Made by a program: the position numbers and the translations under genes
Assembly: GCF_000186345.1 (NCBI RefSeq)
Contig: NC_014962.1
Coordinates: 2,418,001-2,482,000, forward strand
DNA from: Isosphaera pallida ATCC 43644
GTDB lineage: Bacteria; Planctomycetota; Planctomycetia; Isosphaerales; Isosphaeraceae
Direction: 5' to 3'
Length of the DNA stretch: 64,000 nucleotides
Notes under the pieces: model-generated
What the model saw: only the letters and a program-made list of their open reading frames with translations
Told to the model about the DNA's origin: nothing
The model's database searches: none
In this document: positions 36,984 through 46,205 of the stretch, piece by piece
Layout of the letters: every line of letters begins with the position of its first letter
How positions within the stretch are numbered: position 1 is the stretch's first letter

Positions 36984-37649
36984 TCACTCCGTGGGTTGGG
37001 CGTGGGGTTGGGTTTGCCGCCAAAGCGCTTCGGCTAGCAAGGCGCAGACGCTCAGAGCGTCGGTGATCTCCCCCCGGCCCAGCATCGCCATCGCCTCCTC
37101 GAAGCCGACCCGCCGCGCGACCAGACGCTCGGTCCCCTCGGGGGCGCTGGGACCGGGCGTCAATCCGGTGGCCCGAAAAATCCAACCAACCTCGTTGGTG
37201 ACCGAGTTGGACAGATGAAGGGTTCCGAGTCCCGGCATCGGTTCGATCCGCGTGGCGGTCAATCCGGTTTCCTCAGCGAGTTCGCGGCGGGCGGTCTCGC
37301 GGGGGTCCTCCCCTTCGGGTCCGCCTCCCTCAGGAATCTCCCAGGAGGGGTGGTCGAAGGTGTAGCGCCATTGACCAACCAGCCAGATCGAGCCGTCCTC
37401 CTCAACCGGCAGCACTCCCACAGCCTGATTTTTGAACCGCACCACCCCATAGATTCCTGGCGCGCCGTCGGGTCGAAGGACCCGATCCTCGACCACTTCG
37501 ATCCACGGGTTCTCATAGATTGACCGTCGCTCCAACGTGGTCCAGGGGTTGACCTCCAGCGGACCGGGTTGGGCTTGGCTGTCCGGGTTGCTTTGACCCA
37601 GGGAATCCTCATCGTCGCGGGAGGGTCGAGGGGCGAGCTGGTTCGTCAT
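36984..37649 (-). CDS. Nudix hydrolase, ADP-ribose pyrophosphatase-like
   Basis: 221 residues from the ATG at 37649. A perfect Nudix box is present, with Gly, five residues, Glu, seven residues, then RELAEETGL. It is preceded by VRFKNQAVGVLPVEEDGSIW and WRYTFDHPSWEIPEGG, typical of the ADP-ribose/NUDT5 branch. It cleaves nucleoside diphosphates linked to another group; ADP-ribose is the likeliest substrate. It starts 13 bases after sucD ends on the same strand, so co-transcription with sucCD is likely. Confidence 0.9.
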   Translation of the reverse strand: MTNQLAPRPSRDDEDSLGQSNPDSQAQPGPLEVNPWTTLERRSIYENPWIEVVEDRVLRPDGAPGIYGVVRFKNQAVGVLPVEEDGSIWLVGQWRYTFDHPSWEIPEGGGPEGEDPRETARRELAEETGLTATRIEPMPGLGTLHLSNSVTNEVGWIFRATGLTPGPSAPEGTERLVARRVGFEEAMAMLGRGEITDALSVCALLAEALWRQTQPHAQPTE

Positions 37650-37662
37650 CGGACGCTTGCAC

Positions 37663-38547
37663 TCAAGCGTTGAGGACCGACTGGAGGGTGGTTCCCATGT
37701 CGGCGGGGCTGCGGGCGACTTTGATGCCGGCCGCTTCGAGGGCAGCGATCTTGTCGGACGCCTTGCCTGAACCTCCCGAGATGATCGCCCCGGCATGTCC
37801 CATTCGCTTGCCGGGAGGCGCGGTTTGACCGGCGATGAAGGCGGCCAGCGGCTTGGTAAAGCCGCCTGACTTGACGAATGCTGCGGCCCTCTCCTCCGCG
37901 TCGCCGCCGATCTCGCCCATCATGATGACTGCGTCGGTGTCTGGGTCCTCCTGGAACATCCGCAACACCTCCACAAAGCTGGTACCATTGACCGGATCGC
38001 CGCCGATCCCCACGCAGGTCGATTGGCCAATCCCCAGCGTGGTCAATTGCCAAACCGCCTCGTAGGTCAAAGTGCCCGAACGCGACACCACCCCTACCCG
38101 TCCCGGCTGGTGAATGTAGCCCGGCATGATGCCAATCTTGCACTGACCCGGCGTGATCACCCCCGGACAATTCGGACCAATCAACCGAACCTGGGGATGG
38201 TGCGCCTGCAAATAAGCCACCGCGCGGGCCATGTCTAGCACCGGAATCCCCTCGGTGATGGCGACAATGAGCGCGATCCCCGCGTCGGCCGCTTCCAGAA
38301 TCGCGTCAGCCGCGCCGGAAGGCGGCACGAAGATCATCGTGGCGTTGGCCCCAACCTTAGCCACCGCCTCGTGGCACGAGTCGAACACCGGCACGTCGCC
38401 CAGCGTGGTCTGCCCTCCCTTGCCGGGCGTAACCCCGCCCACCAACTTGGTGCCGTAGGCGCGACATTGCTCCGAATGGAACGCCCCTGACTTCCCAGTG
38501 ATCCCCTGACAAATCAACCGTGTCTCGGCATTGACCAGAATCGACAT
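37663..38547 (-). CDS. sucD: Succinyl-CoA synthetase alpha subunit
   Basis: 294 residues from the ATG at 38547. With sucC it interconverts succinyl-CoA and succinate with phosphorylation of a nucleoside diphosphate. The CoA-binding start [20 protein letters not shown], the phosphohistidine loop [10 protein letters not shown] and the [10 protein letters not shown] block are all present. Normal family length. It follows sucC after 154 bases and precedes the Nudix gene by 13 bases. Confidence 0.97.
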   Translation of the reverse strand: MSILVNAETRLICQGITGKSGAFHSEQCRAYGTKLVGGVTPGKGGQTTLGDVPVFDSCHEAVAKVGANATMIFVPPSGAADAILEAADAGIALIVAITEGIPVLDMARAVAYLQAHHPQVRLIGPNCPGVITPGQCKIGIMPGYIHQPGRVGVVSRSGTLTYEAVWQLTTLGIGQSTCVGIGGDPVNGTSFVEVLRMFQEDPDTDAVIMMGEIGGDAEERAAAFVKSGGFTKPLAAFIAGQTAPPGKRMGHAGAIISGGSGKASDKIAALEAAGIKVARSPADMGTTLQSVLNA

Positions 38548-38701
38548 GATGAAGCGAGCCCAAGTGTGGCGTATGGTGGGGATTGCGACCCGCCGTCGCA
38601 ACCCGGGTGGGTAAGATGGTAAAGACATAAGGCAAGGCAAGGCGGGTCGCGGTGCATCGCCGCCGGCTCGACCGCGACTCTAAGGTTCCCTCGACTTGGG
38701 T

Positions 38702-39970
38702 TCAGGTTTGGCCCTTGGCGGCTGCGACTACCTTTTGAGCCGCGTCGGTCAAACCGTCGGCGGTGATGATCGGACGACCTGATTGTTCCAACAGTGCCTT
38801 GCCCTCCTTGACGTTGGTCCCTTCCAGACGAACCACTAACGGCAGGTTGAACTGCAATTCGTCGTAGGCGGCCAACAATGCCCCCGCGATTGTGTCGCAT
38901 CGCATGATGCCGCCAAAAATGTTCACCAGCACCGCCTTGACCCGCGGCGAAGCCAGCAAAATCCGGAAGCCCTCCTGCACCTGCTCCTTGCTGGCCCCAC
39001 CGCCAACGTCCAAGAAGTTGGCCGGAGCGCCGCCGTGATACTTGATGATGTCCATTGTGGACATCGCCAAACCGGCCCCGTTGACCAGACAGGCAATGTC
39101 GCCGTCCAAACTCACATAGGACAACCCCGCCTGAGCTGCTCGCAACTCCGCTGGATCCTCCTCCTGCACATCCCGCATCGCGGCAATCTCGGGATGACGA
39201 AATAACGCATTATCGTCAAAGCTGATCTTGGCATCCAACGCCAGCACTTGGTGGTCCTTGGTAACGATCAGCGGGTTGATTTCAGCCAGCGCCACATCCT
39301 TGTCCAGAAACAAATCGACCAACGCGGCCAGGAATTTCTGACCGTTCTTGGCCGCTGCGCCAGTCAGTCCCAGGGCGCGAGCGACCTTGCGGGCCTGGAA
39401 GTCACGCAGACGCAGCCCCACGTCGATCGGCTCGCGGTGAATCTTCTCCGGGGTTTGAGCCGCGACGGTCTCGATGTCTACCCCGCCCTCGGTCGAGGCG
39501 ATCAACACCGGACACTTAAGGGTGCGGTCCACGGTCATCCCGAGATACAGTTCCCGGTCAATGTCGTGGCCGACTGTCACCAACACAGTGTGAACTGGGC
39601 TGCCGCTGGGTCCAGTCTGATAGGTGACCAGAGTGGCCCCCAGCAACCCCTCGGCCACCTGGCGGGCTTCCTCGCGGCTGCGGACCAGCTTGACCCCACG
39701 CCTGACCCCTTCAGGTGCCGCAGCCCGCCCGCAGGCGATCTCGTAAGCGGTGGCCAGATCAGCCACCGGATTGGATGGGTCCGACGGCTTGACCGCCACA
39801 CCCTTACCCCGACCCCCAGCGTGAACCTGAGCCTTGACGACCATCAACCCGCCGCCCAACACGTCGTAAATCCGGGCGGCCTCCTCGGCGCTGGTCGCCG
39901 GTTCGCCCGCGGGCACCGCCGCTCCGGCCGCCTTGAGCAACGCCTTGGCCTGATACTCGTGAATATTCAT
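38702..39970 (-). CDS. sucC: Succinyl-CoA synthetase beta subunit
   Basis: 422 residues from the ATG at 39970 ([16 protein letters not shown]). ATP-grasp enzyme of the tricarboxylic acid cycle. Visible motifs are [21 protein letters not shown] and [11 protein letters not shown]. It is about 30 residues longer than the E. coli protein, with small insertions such as [20 protein letters not shown]-like loops and an Ala-rich end. sucD follows on the same strand. The frame is open upstream, but the extra residues have no family match. Confidence 0.96.
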   Translation of the reverse strand: MNIHEYQAKALLKAAGAAVPAGEPATSAEEAARIYDVLGGGLMVVKAQVHAGGRGKGVAVKPSDPSNPVADLATAYEIACGRAAAPEGVRRGVKLVRSREEARQVAEGLLGATLVTYQTGPSGSPVHTVLVTVGHDIDRELYLGMTVDRTLKCPVLIASTEGGVDIETVAAQTPEKIHREPIDVGLRLRDFQARKVARALGLTGAAAKNGQKFLAALVDLFLDKDVALAEINPLIVTKDHQVLALDAKISFDDNALFRHPEIAAMRDVQEEDPAELRAAQAGLSYVSLDGDIACLVNGAGLAMSTMDIIKYHGGAPANFLDVGGGASKEQVQEGFRILLASPRVKAVLVNIFGGIMRCDTIAGALLAAYDELQFNLPLVVRLEGTNVKEGKALLEQSGRPIITADGLTDAAQKVVAAAKGQT

Positions 39971-40575
39971 GATGTGGCGTTCATGCGATCGTTGAGGAAG
40001 ACGATCCCCCCGCGCAAGGCCGCGCCTCGACGTCTCGTCCGGTCGGACACGCTCGGCGGTTGGTGAAACTTCGACCCATCCGGGCCGGATTCTATCATGT
40101 CCCTCCCGTCGCGCAAAGCGACCGGCCCCCCCGCCTAGCGATCGTCGCCGCGCCACGCCCAACCTAGCGTCCTCCCTCACCAGCCCATCGGACTTTGGAT
40201 GCGTGGCTCGGAGGGATTGTCGGGTTGGGCGGTGGAGACTGAGAGGGAAGAGACGCCGACGAAGTGCTTGAGGCTCTCCCTCTTCCTGGGCTGGTCGTAA
40301 GGGTTAAAGATGATGGAGTCCTGGGGATGCACTTGGCCAAGGGGTCCCTCCCGACCATTCAGGGCATGCCACGACGGAATGATCGACCAGGTCGATCAGA
40401 TTAAGATGCAAAAGGATCGAAGGAAGCCCAAGGAATTCCTCAAAAAAGGGAGTTGCGGTTAGAGCTGGACTGACGGGGGTTAGATGAGGTGGGTGGTGGT
40501 GGGGATGAGGATGAGAGCGGTTGATCTCGATTTGGGCAGAGGATTAAGTGGATAGGCGTTCAATAGGTCATTGGA
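39971..40575. other. Intergenic region upstream of sucC
   Basis: 605 bases between sucC and the end of a minus-strand glycosyltransferase gene. No convincing gene, tRNA or repeat was seen. The sucC promoter should lie in the first part. Confidence 0.45.
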
Positions 40576-41877
40576 TCAGATGAGGTTGAGCAAGCGAAGG
40601 TAGAGGTGGGCGAACTGGTCAAGCATGGCGTCGAGACGATAGGCGCGGCGGACGTGTTCGCGTCCAGCGCGGCCGAGGCGGGCGGCGAGGTCGGGATCGG
40701 CCATGAGGGTTCGCAGGGCGCGGGCGAGTTCAGTCACGTCGCGTGGAGGGACGACCAAGCCGGTGCGGAGATGCTCCACGAGTTCGGCGTTGCCGGGGAC
40801 GCGGGTGACGATCACTGGTTTACCCAGCGCCATGGCCTCCAGCACGACGTTGGGCAATCCTTCATACAACGAGGGCAGGACCAGCACATCCGAGGCGGCG
40901 ATCAGGGCGATGGCATCGTCACGGTGGCCGGTGAATCTCAGCACGCCGGGTTGTGGCGGGGCCGCTTGGGGGTTGGAGTCGGGGTTGAATGGTTGGCCTA
41001 AGAGCTGGAAGGCGGCGGCCTGGCGAAGCAGGGCGTCGCGGTCGGGACCATCGCCCACGATCAAGGTTTTGAGGCGGGGGTGGCCGTGCTGGAGCAGGTC
41101 GGCCGCTTTGACGAGGTCACCGACCGCCTTTTGGGGGGCGAGGCGACCGACAAACACCGCGACGAATGCAGAGGGCTCCCAGCCAAAGCTAGCGCGGATC
41201 GCGGCCGGGTCGATCGGCGGAGGTTCCAAAGGACCAATGCCGGAGTCAATCCGCACAAGTTTGGAAGGGTCGATGCCTTGGTCGCGGTAGAAATCGACCA
41301 CCGCCTGGGAGTTGCCCACGATGGCGTGGGTCCAGGCGGCTAGGCGGCGGTCGATGGCCAGTTCGCGTGGCGTTTTCCAGTGATCGGCCGCCATTTCGGT
41401 GGCGATGACGACTGGGGTTTTGGCCAGATGGGCGGCGACCCGTCCGTAACAGTTCGCCGCGAACAACCAGGTTTGCACGATGTCGTAGCGTGCGCGTTGA
41501 AGAAGTCTAGTGAGGCGGGCCAGGGCGAGCGGGTCGAATTTATGACGTTTGTGGAAGTGGTGGACCGGGATTCCGCCGGCCTTGAGGTCGGCCTCCAGAG
41601 GTCCCGAGCGGGTCAACACCGCGACTTCGACGGCGAAGCGGTCGCGGGGTAACCCCAGGGCCAGCAGGGTCATTTGTTTCTCCGCGCCGGAGCGGTCCAG
41701 GGTAGGGATGACCTGAAGAACCTTAAGGGGTCGGGACGGATCGGGCGGGGCCGGGGCGGTCACGGGCGACGGTTCCAATGGGGATGCGAGTTGAAATGGG
41801 TGGGGGTGCGTGGTTTCATTGGCGTCGTGATGATGAGAGAACGGGATCGTGGATTGCCGCGGCGCGGAGGCGGGCAC
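40576..41877 (-). CDS. Glycosyltransferase family 4 protein
   Basis: 433 residues. The core begins KVLQVIPTLDRSGAEKQMTLL and has FVAVFVGRLAPQKAVGDLVKA and the sugar-nucleotide block LPSLYEGLPNVVLEAMALGKPVI with the E-x7-E pair. The first 50 residues are Pro/His-rich and not conserved. Its start overlaps the end of the upstream membrane protein gene by 62 bases; a GTG at 41763 would remove the overlap and is an alternative start. Likely transfers a sugar to an envelope glycan or lipid. Confidence 0.87.
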   Translation of the reverse strand: MPASAPRQSTIPFSHHHDANETTHPHPFQLASPLEPSPVTAPAPPDPSRPLKVLQVIPTLDRSGAEKQMTLLALGLPRDRFAVEVAVLTRSGPLEADLKAGGIPVHHFHKRHKFDPLALARLTRLLQRARYDIVQTWLFAANCYGRVAAHLAKTPVVIATEMAADHWKTPRELAIDRRLAAWTHAIVGNSQAVVDFYRDQGIDPSKLVRIDSGIGPLEPPPIDPAAIRASFGWEPSAFVAVFVGRLAPQKAVGDLVKAADLLQHGHPRLKTLIVGDGPDRDALLRQAAAFQLLGQPFNPDSNPQAAPPQPGVLRFTGHRDDAIALIAASDVLVLPSLYEGLPNVVLEAMALGKPVIVTRVPGNAELVEHLRTGLVVPPRDVTELARALRTLMADPDLAARLGRAGREHVRRAYRLDAMLDQFAHLYLRLLNLI

Positions 41878-44299
41878 GGCGTCGGCGTTGATCAGCCCGC
41901 GCGCCGAGGAAGGCAGAGAGGGCGTAGAATAGCGCGGCCAGCGCGATCAGGCCGTCGAAGCCGATGAGCAGCGAAGCGTTTTCAGTCAGTCCGCCCAGCA
42001 CGATGCCCGCGACGTTGGAACCGAAGTCGGTCTCCGGCTGGGTTGAGCGGGCGAAGCAGAGCGAGAAGACGACGCCGGCAAATAGAATCGGGCCGAAGAC
42101 CACCGCGCAGGCCGCCAGGGTACGCCAGGGGTCGGCCAAGGACAGGAAGGCGCTGGTGGGGATGATAAGGTTGAGACCCAAGGCAGCGAACAAGCCGACA
42201 TACCAGCCGCCCAGGGCAGGACCACGTTTGAGGTCGGCGCTGGTGTCGGCATGGGCTGAGGCGGAGTCGCCCCGCAGACGCATCGCCAGCAGGTTGGCGG
42301 CCAGGACCATCACCAATACGGCTGCGAAGACGATCGAATTGACCAGCCAGGTGGAGCCAAACACCAAAGCGAGTTGGACCACGCCCTTGGTTTCCAACAA
42401 CATGAAGCCTGCTCCGAGGAAGAACATACGTCCATCCAATCCGGGGTTGAAACGGGAACGGGCAGGGTTGGTCTGGTGGGGATGGGAGCGAGGGGGCGGG
42501 TCTGAGGAGGTGGGGGCGGGTCCAAAGAGGGTCTGGGGCGCGACCAGGGCGGCCACGCCCAAGGAGAGCAGGGCCACCAGCGCCATACCGCGTAGGTTGA
42601 GCCAAGGGATGGAGGCGTCGCGGAGGTAGAGGAAGGGCCAGTCGTCCGTGGCGGCGCGTTGGGTGGTGCGTCCGACCAAACGGGAGGGTGCCACGCGGGT
42701 CCAGCCACCCGGTCCTACCTGGTCGGTCTTAGGGGGGGTGGGGCCAAAGCCGTTGAGTTGCTTTTGGATGGGGAGATTGGGGGTGGACCAGAACGAGCCG
42801 TCCCGCTCGAAGCGCTCGGCGATAGCCTGGGCCGCGCCTCCGGCCAGAATGATGGTGAAGAATCCAACCTGGCTGCCCTCGGGGATTTCCTCCTGGTGGG
42901 GTAGCGAGAGGATCAGCGGGTCCTGGCCGTCGAACGTTTGGCGGATCATGCCGTCGAGTCGGGAGATGATCCAACCTTGACGGAAGAAGTTGGACATGAC
43001 CAGCAGGCCGTCGGGCTGGAGGCGCTGGCGGGCTTCGCGGAAGGATTCGAGGGTGAAGAGATAGCTTTCTAGGCGCAGGTTGGAGTAGCTCGAATGGAGC
43101 GCGAGGGAATCGACTAGGGCAAAGACGATGGTGTCGTAGCGTTCTTGGGAACGCTTGAGGAAGCCACGGCCATCGTCCACCACAACGCGAACGCGGGGAT
43201 CGTCGTAGGGGCGATTGGGGTGATGATCGCGTCCCACGCCCAGCAGCACGCGGTCGATCTCGACGACATCGACGGCTTGGGCTCCCATTTCCAAGGCGGC
43301 GGCCACGTCGTTGCCTGAGCCTCCGCCGATAATGAGGACCCGGCCCGGCCCGCCCGCGCCTGCGTCGCGTCTTAGAAGGTAGGGCAGCGAGTAGCGTTGA
43401 CCGGCAGCTTGGATGTTTTCCATCGTCTGATGGCCAATGTTGTTGGTTTTGATGAGTCCGGTGTCGGGGTGGAGTTCGACGCGGTAGTAGGGGGACCAGG
43501 CAACGAGGGCACCAGGTTGCTTTTGGGCGTGTGACCCGTAGGCGGCCAGCCCCAGGACTGCGGCCAGCAGCGCAGGCTGGATCCATCCCCGAAGCGAACG
43601 GAGGGAGCTTTCGGGCTTGGAGGGCTGGGCCAGTTTGAGCCAGGCTCCGCCGAAGACGGCGAACCAGACGACCGGCGAGGTCCCCAGAGCGCTCAGCAGG
43701 GTAAAGAGCAGGATGCCGGCCAGCGAGCCCAGCAGGTCGGCGGTGTAGGCGGCTAGGCGGTTGGGGATGGCAGCGAAGGCCAGGCCCATCACGCGGCCCG
43801 GCCCAGCGAAGGCCAGCGCCAGCAGCGCGAAGACGACCGCGGCAGCCAGTTCGATGGGAATCTCGGGAACCGATTGGCCCGCGCCCGCCTTGGCCTGGTC
43901 TTCAGCGCCGAAATAGACATGTTGGGGATTGGACGCATTGGAACCGACCTCCACCGACCAGCGTTGGGCCTGGAATTCCCCCTGGCTCCAGACCGCCAAC
44001 AGCATCGCCGCGACCAGCGCTGGCAGGCTCCAGCGCGACCAGTCGCGTGTTCCCCGCGCGGCCATGAGGCCAACTGACATCCCCAGAACGCAGGCCATCA
44101 ACACCAGGTTGGTGAAGAAGGTCAAGAAAGGGACGGTCGCGCCGAACCAACGGATGCAGGCCAACTCCAGGCCGAGCAAGGTGCCCGCGGCCCACGCCAA
44201 GCGCACCCGCGGCCTGGGGGGGGGTTGGGGTTGGGAGGCGTCCCCTTTGATCATTCCCGGCGGCGACTTTATGCCCACTTGATCGACTCCTCGCGTCAT
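41816..44299 (-). CDS. Polytopic membrane protein with spermidine-synthase-like domain
   Basis: 827 residues from the ATG at 44299; ATGs at 44386 and 44254 are alternatives. About six helices in the first third, then a cytosolic domain with the Rossmann pattern of spermidine synthases: RVLIIGGGSGNDVAAALEMG, VDVVEIDRVLLGVGR, VVVDDGRGFLKRSQERYDTIV. About six further helices follow (GAGFMLLETKGVVQLALVFG onward). The spermidine-synthase signature is only partial and aminopropyltransferase activity is unproven. Such fused membrane forms are frequent in planctomycetes and other environmental bacteria. It precedes the glycosyltransferase gene on the same strand. Confidence 0.83.
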   Translation of the reverse strand: MTRGVDQVGIKSPPGMIKGDASQPQPPPRPRVRLAWAAGTLLGLELACIRWFGATVPFLTFFTNLVLMACVLGMSVGLMAARGTRDWSRWSLPALVAAMLLAVWSQGEFQAQRWSVEVGSNASNPQHVYFGAEDQAKAGAGQSVPEIPIELAAAVVFALLALAFAGPGRVMGLAFAAIPNRLAAYTADLLGSLAGILLFTLLSALGTSPVVWFAVFGGAWLKLAQPSKPESSLRSLRGWIQPALLAAVLGLAAYGSHAQKQPGALVAWSPYYRVELHPDTGLIKTNNIGHQTMENIQAAGQRYSLPYLLRRDAGAGGPGRVLIIGGGSGNDVAAALEMGAQAVDVVEIDRVLLGVGRDHHPNRPYDDPRVRVVVDDGRGFLKRSQERYDTIVFALVDSLALHSSYSNLRLESYLFTLESFREARQRLQPDGLLVMSNFFRQGWIISRLDGMIRQTFDGQDPLILSLPHQEEIPEGSQVGFFTIILAGGAAQAIAERFERDGSFWSTPNLPIQKQLNGFGPTPPKTDQVGPGGWTRVAPSRLVGRTTQRAATDDWPFLYLRDASIPWLNLRGMALVALLSLGVAALVAPQTLFGPAPTSSDPPPRSHPHQTNPARSRFNPGLDGRMFFLGAGFMLLETKGVVQLALVFGSTWLVNSIVFAAVLVMVLAANLLAMRLRGDSASAHADTSADLKRGPALGGWYVGLFAALGLNLIIPTSAFLSLADPWRTLAACAVVFGPILFAGVVFSLCFARSTQPETDFGSNVAGIVLGGLTENASLLIGFDGLIALAALFYALSAFLGARADQRRRRARLRAAAIHDPVLSSSRRQ

Positions 44300-44547
44300 C
44301 TCAGCTTCGGCGGCTCGACGACCGGACGGGAGCAAGCCGGCGGGCCGGGTCGTCTCGTCCCTACGCCGAATCTTAATCGGCGTCATGTTGGCGTGAAGTC
44401 TTGGCGGAGATCTTGGCGGCCCAATTGTGCGGTTCCCAAGTCCGTGCGTCCACGGAGCGGCAGGGGGTTGCGCCAAGTGTCTCGGCGGAGATAGTCGTCG
44501 GCAATGAGATCAGTGAAATAACGTTTCATCAAAGAGACCATCATCTA

Positions 44548-45696
44548 TCAATTTGACATGAGTGTCGCTGCGCCTTTGGTGGCGTCCATGTGCTGCATGA
44601 TGATTTTGATGACCGACATCAGGGGGACGGCCAGAACCATGCCCACCGGACCCCAGACCCAGGCCCAAAACCCCAGGGAGATGATGACCAGCGAGGGGCT
44701 CAGGTCGAGACGGCGTCCAGTTAGGATCGGTTCGACGACATAGCCCACGACGTTGTGGACCACGAACAGAATCAGGGCGATTTGAATAGCGGGGCCGGTG
44801 GTGTCGAACTTGATGAGAGCCAACATGGTGGGCAGGACAATCGCAACCAAGCTTCCCAGATAGGGCACGAAGTTGAGGAAGAAGGCCAGCATTCCCCAAA
44901 CGAGCGGGTCGTCCAGCTGGTACCAATGGGCCGTCAGGGTCGTCGCCACGCCGACGATCGCGCTAACGAAGGTTTTGACCCAGAGATAACCACTCACCGC
45001 TTGGTTGATTTCGGAAAGCACTCGCCGGGTCTCCGACGCGCGTTCGGGGGTCATGGCTTCGTCGATGCGACGGCGAAGGCCGCCGCTTTCGGCCATGAGG
45101 AAGATCAGGTAGATCACTACCACCACCGCGTTGGAAACCAGCTTGAAACCGGTTTCGAGCGCCGAGCGGACCAAGCCGAGGTTGCGTTCCAAGAGCGGAC
45201 GATCATCCGCCAGCATCGCCGCCAGCCCCTCGCGGATTGCGCCGGGCAGACGCTCCGACTCAGACCAGCGCTGCAGCTTATCGTTCAAGATGCCGAGATA
45301 TTGAGGCATCTTGGTGGAAAGGTCGGCCAGACCGACCTGAAGCACGGCCGCCAGCATGAGGATGGTCAGTCCCAAGCCCGACAGCGTAACGGTGATGGCC
45401 AGCCAGGTGGGCAACCCTTTGTCGGTCAGCCATTGACGGATCGGGTTCAGGAGATAGGTCAAGAAGACCGCTGTGACGATTTGTTGGATGAGTCCAGCGA
45501 ACTCGCGCAACAGATAAACGCTTGCGACCAACACGATCAGCCCGGCGGCCAACGCCATGAGGGTGTGGCGGAATCCTTCCATTTGGTCGGTGGTCACTCC
45601 TGACCAACCCGACACCCCAGCGACGCCCGTGGACACGATGGGGGATGACGCTGGGCGGGGACATTCCTGGGAAGCCACGGGTGGCGACTCGCTCAT
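44548..45696 (-). CDS. AI-2E family transporter (UPF0118)
   Basis: 382 residues with about eight membrane segments. Family features include YLLREFAGLIQQIVTAVFLTYLLNPI, LADLSTKMPQYLGILNDKLQ and VTTLTAHWYQLDDPLVWGMLAFFLNFVPYLGSLVAIVLP, and the end DLSPSLVIISLGFWAWVWGPVGMVLAVPL. Some members export autoinducer-2, others are sodium/proton antiporters, so the substrate is open. It is divergent from mutL. An alternative start lies at the ATG of MEGFRHTLMAL. Confidence 0.9.
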   Translation of the reverse strand: MSESPPVASQECPRPASSPIVSTGVAGVSGWSGVTTDQMEGFRHTLMALAAGLIVLVASVYLLREFAGLIQQIVTAVFLTYLLNPIRQWLTDKGLPTWLAITVTLSGLGLTILMLAAVLQVGLADLSTKMPQYLGILNDKLQRWSESERLPGAIREGLAAMLADDRPLLERNLGLVRSALETGFKLVSNAVVVVIYLIFLMAESGGLRRRIDEAMTPERASETRRVLSEINQAVSGYLWVKTFVSAIVGVATTLTAHWYQLDDPLVWGMLAFFLNFVPYLGSLVAIVLPTMLALIKFDTTGPAIQIALILFVVHNVVGYVVEPILTGRRLDLSPSLVIISLGFWAWVWGPVGMVLAVPLMSVIKIIMQHMDATKGAATLMSN

Positions 45697-46205
45697 GGGA
45701 TGAATCAGGTGGCGAAACGAGATGGGTTGGCCGACCAGAGTGACATCCCCCGCGATCCACGGAGGTTGGACATTCTCGAACCAGGATTGTCCCGAGACGG
45801 TGGTGGAGAGTCAACCGGGGTCAAACGGTTGCTGGAATTTCTTGCTTGAGACGCGGGTTAGAATTGCACCTGGGGGAGGAGATCGTCTTGGTTTTAGGGA
45901 TGGATGTGATTCAATGGGTTAGGAGGGGTGGGCACAATTGGCGTGGCTTCGCTCCATGACGCGGATTCTGCGCTCTTGACTCTCGCCGGCTACAATGGAA
46001 TGGGGATGGCGGTGGACTGACAGCGCGTGGTTGTGGCTTGGAGGACGAATCGGATTCAACCTCGAAGCAGTTGCTCCAACCAGACCGGAAAATCGCTTCG
46101 CTCTCGATTGACGGCGTGTTCCGCGTCATCGAGAGCATGGTGCGCAACCACTCATTCGCTTTGAGTTGGATTTTGACTTGAATTGAGAAGGGGGGGACCG
46201 CGACG
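45697..46205. other. Intergenic region between divergent AI-2E and mutL genes
   Basis: 509 bases. Antisense frames extend from mutL into it but show no family similarity. AGAAGGGGGGG just before 46206 serves as the mutL ribosome-binding site. No other feature is seen. Confidence 0.45.
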
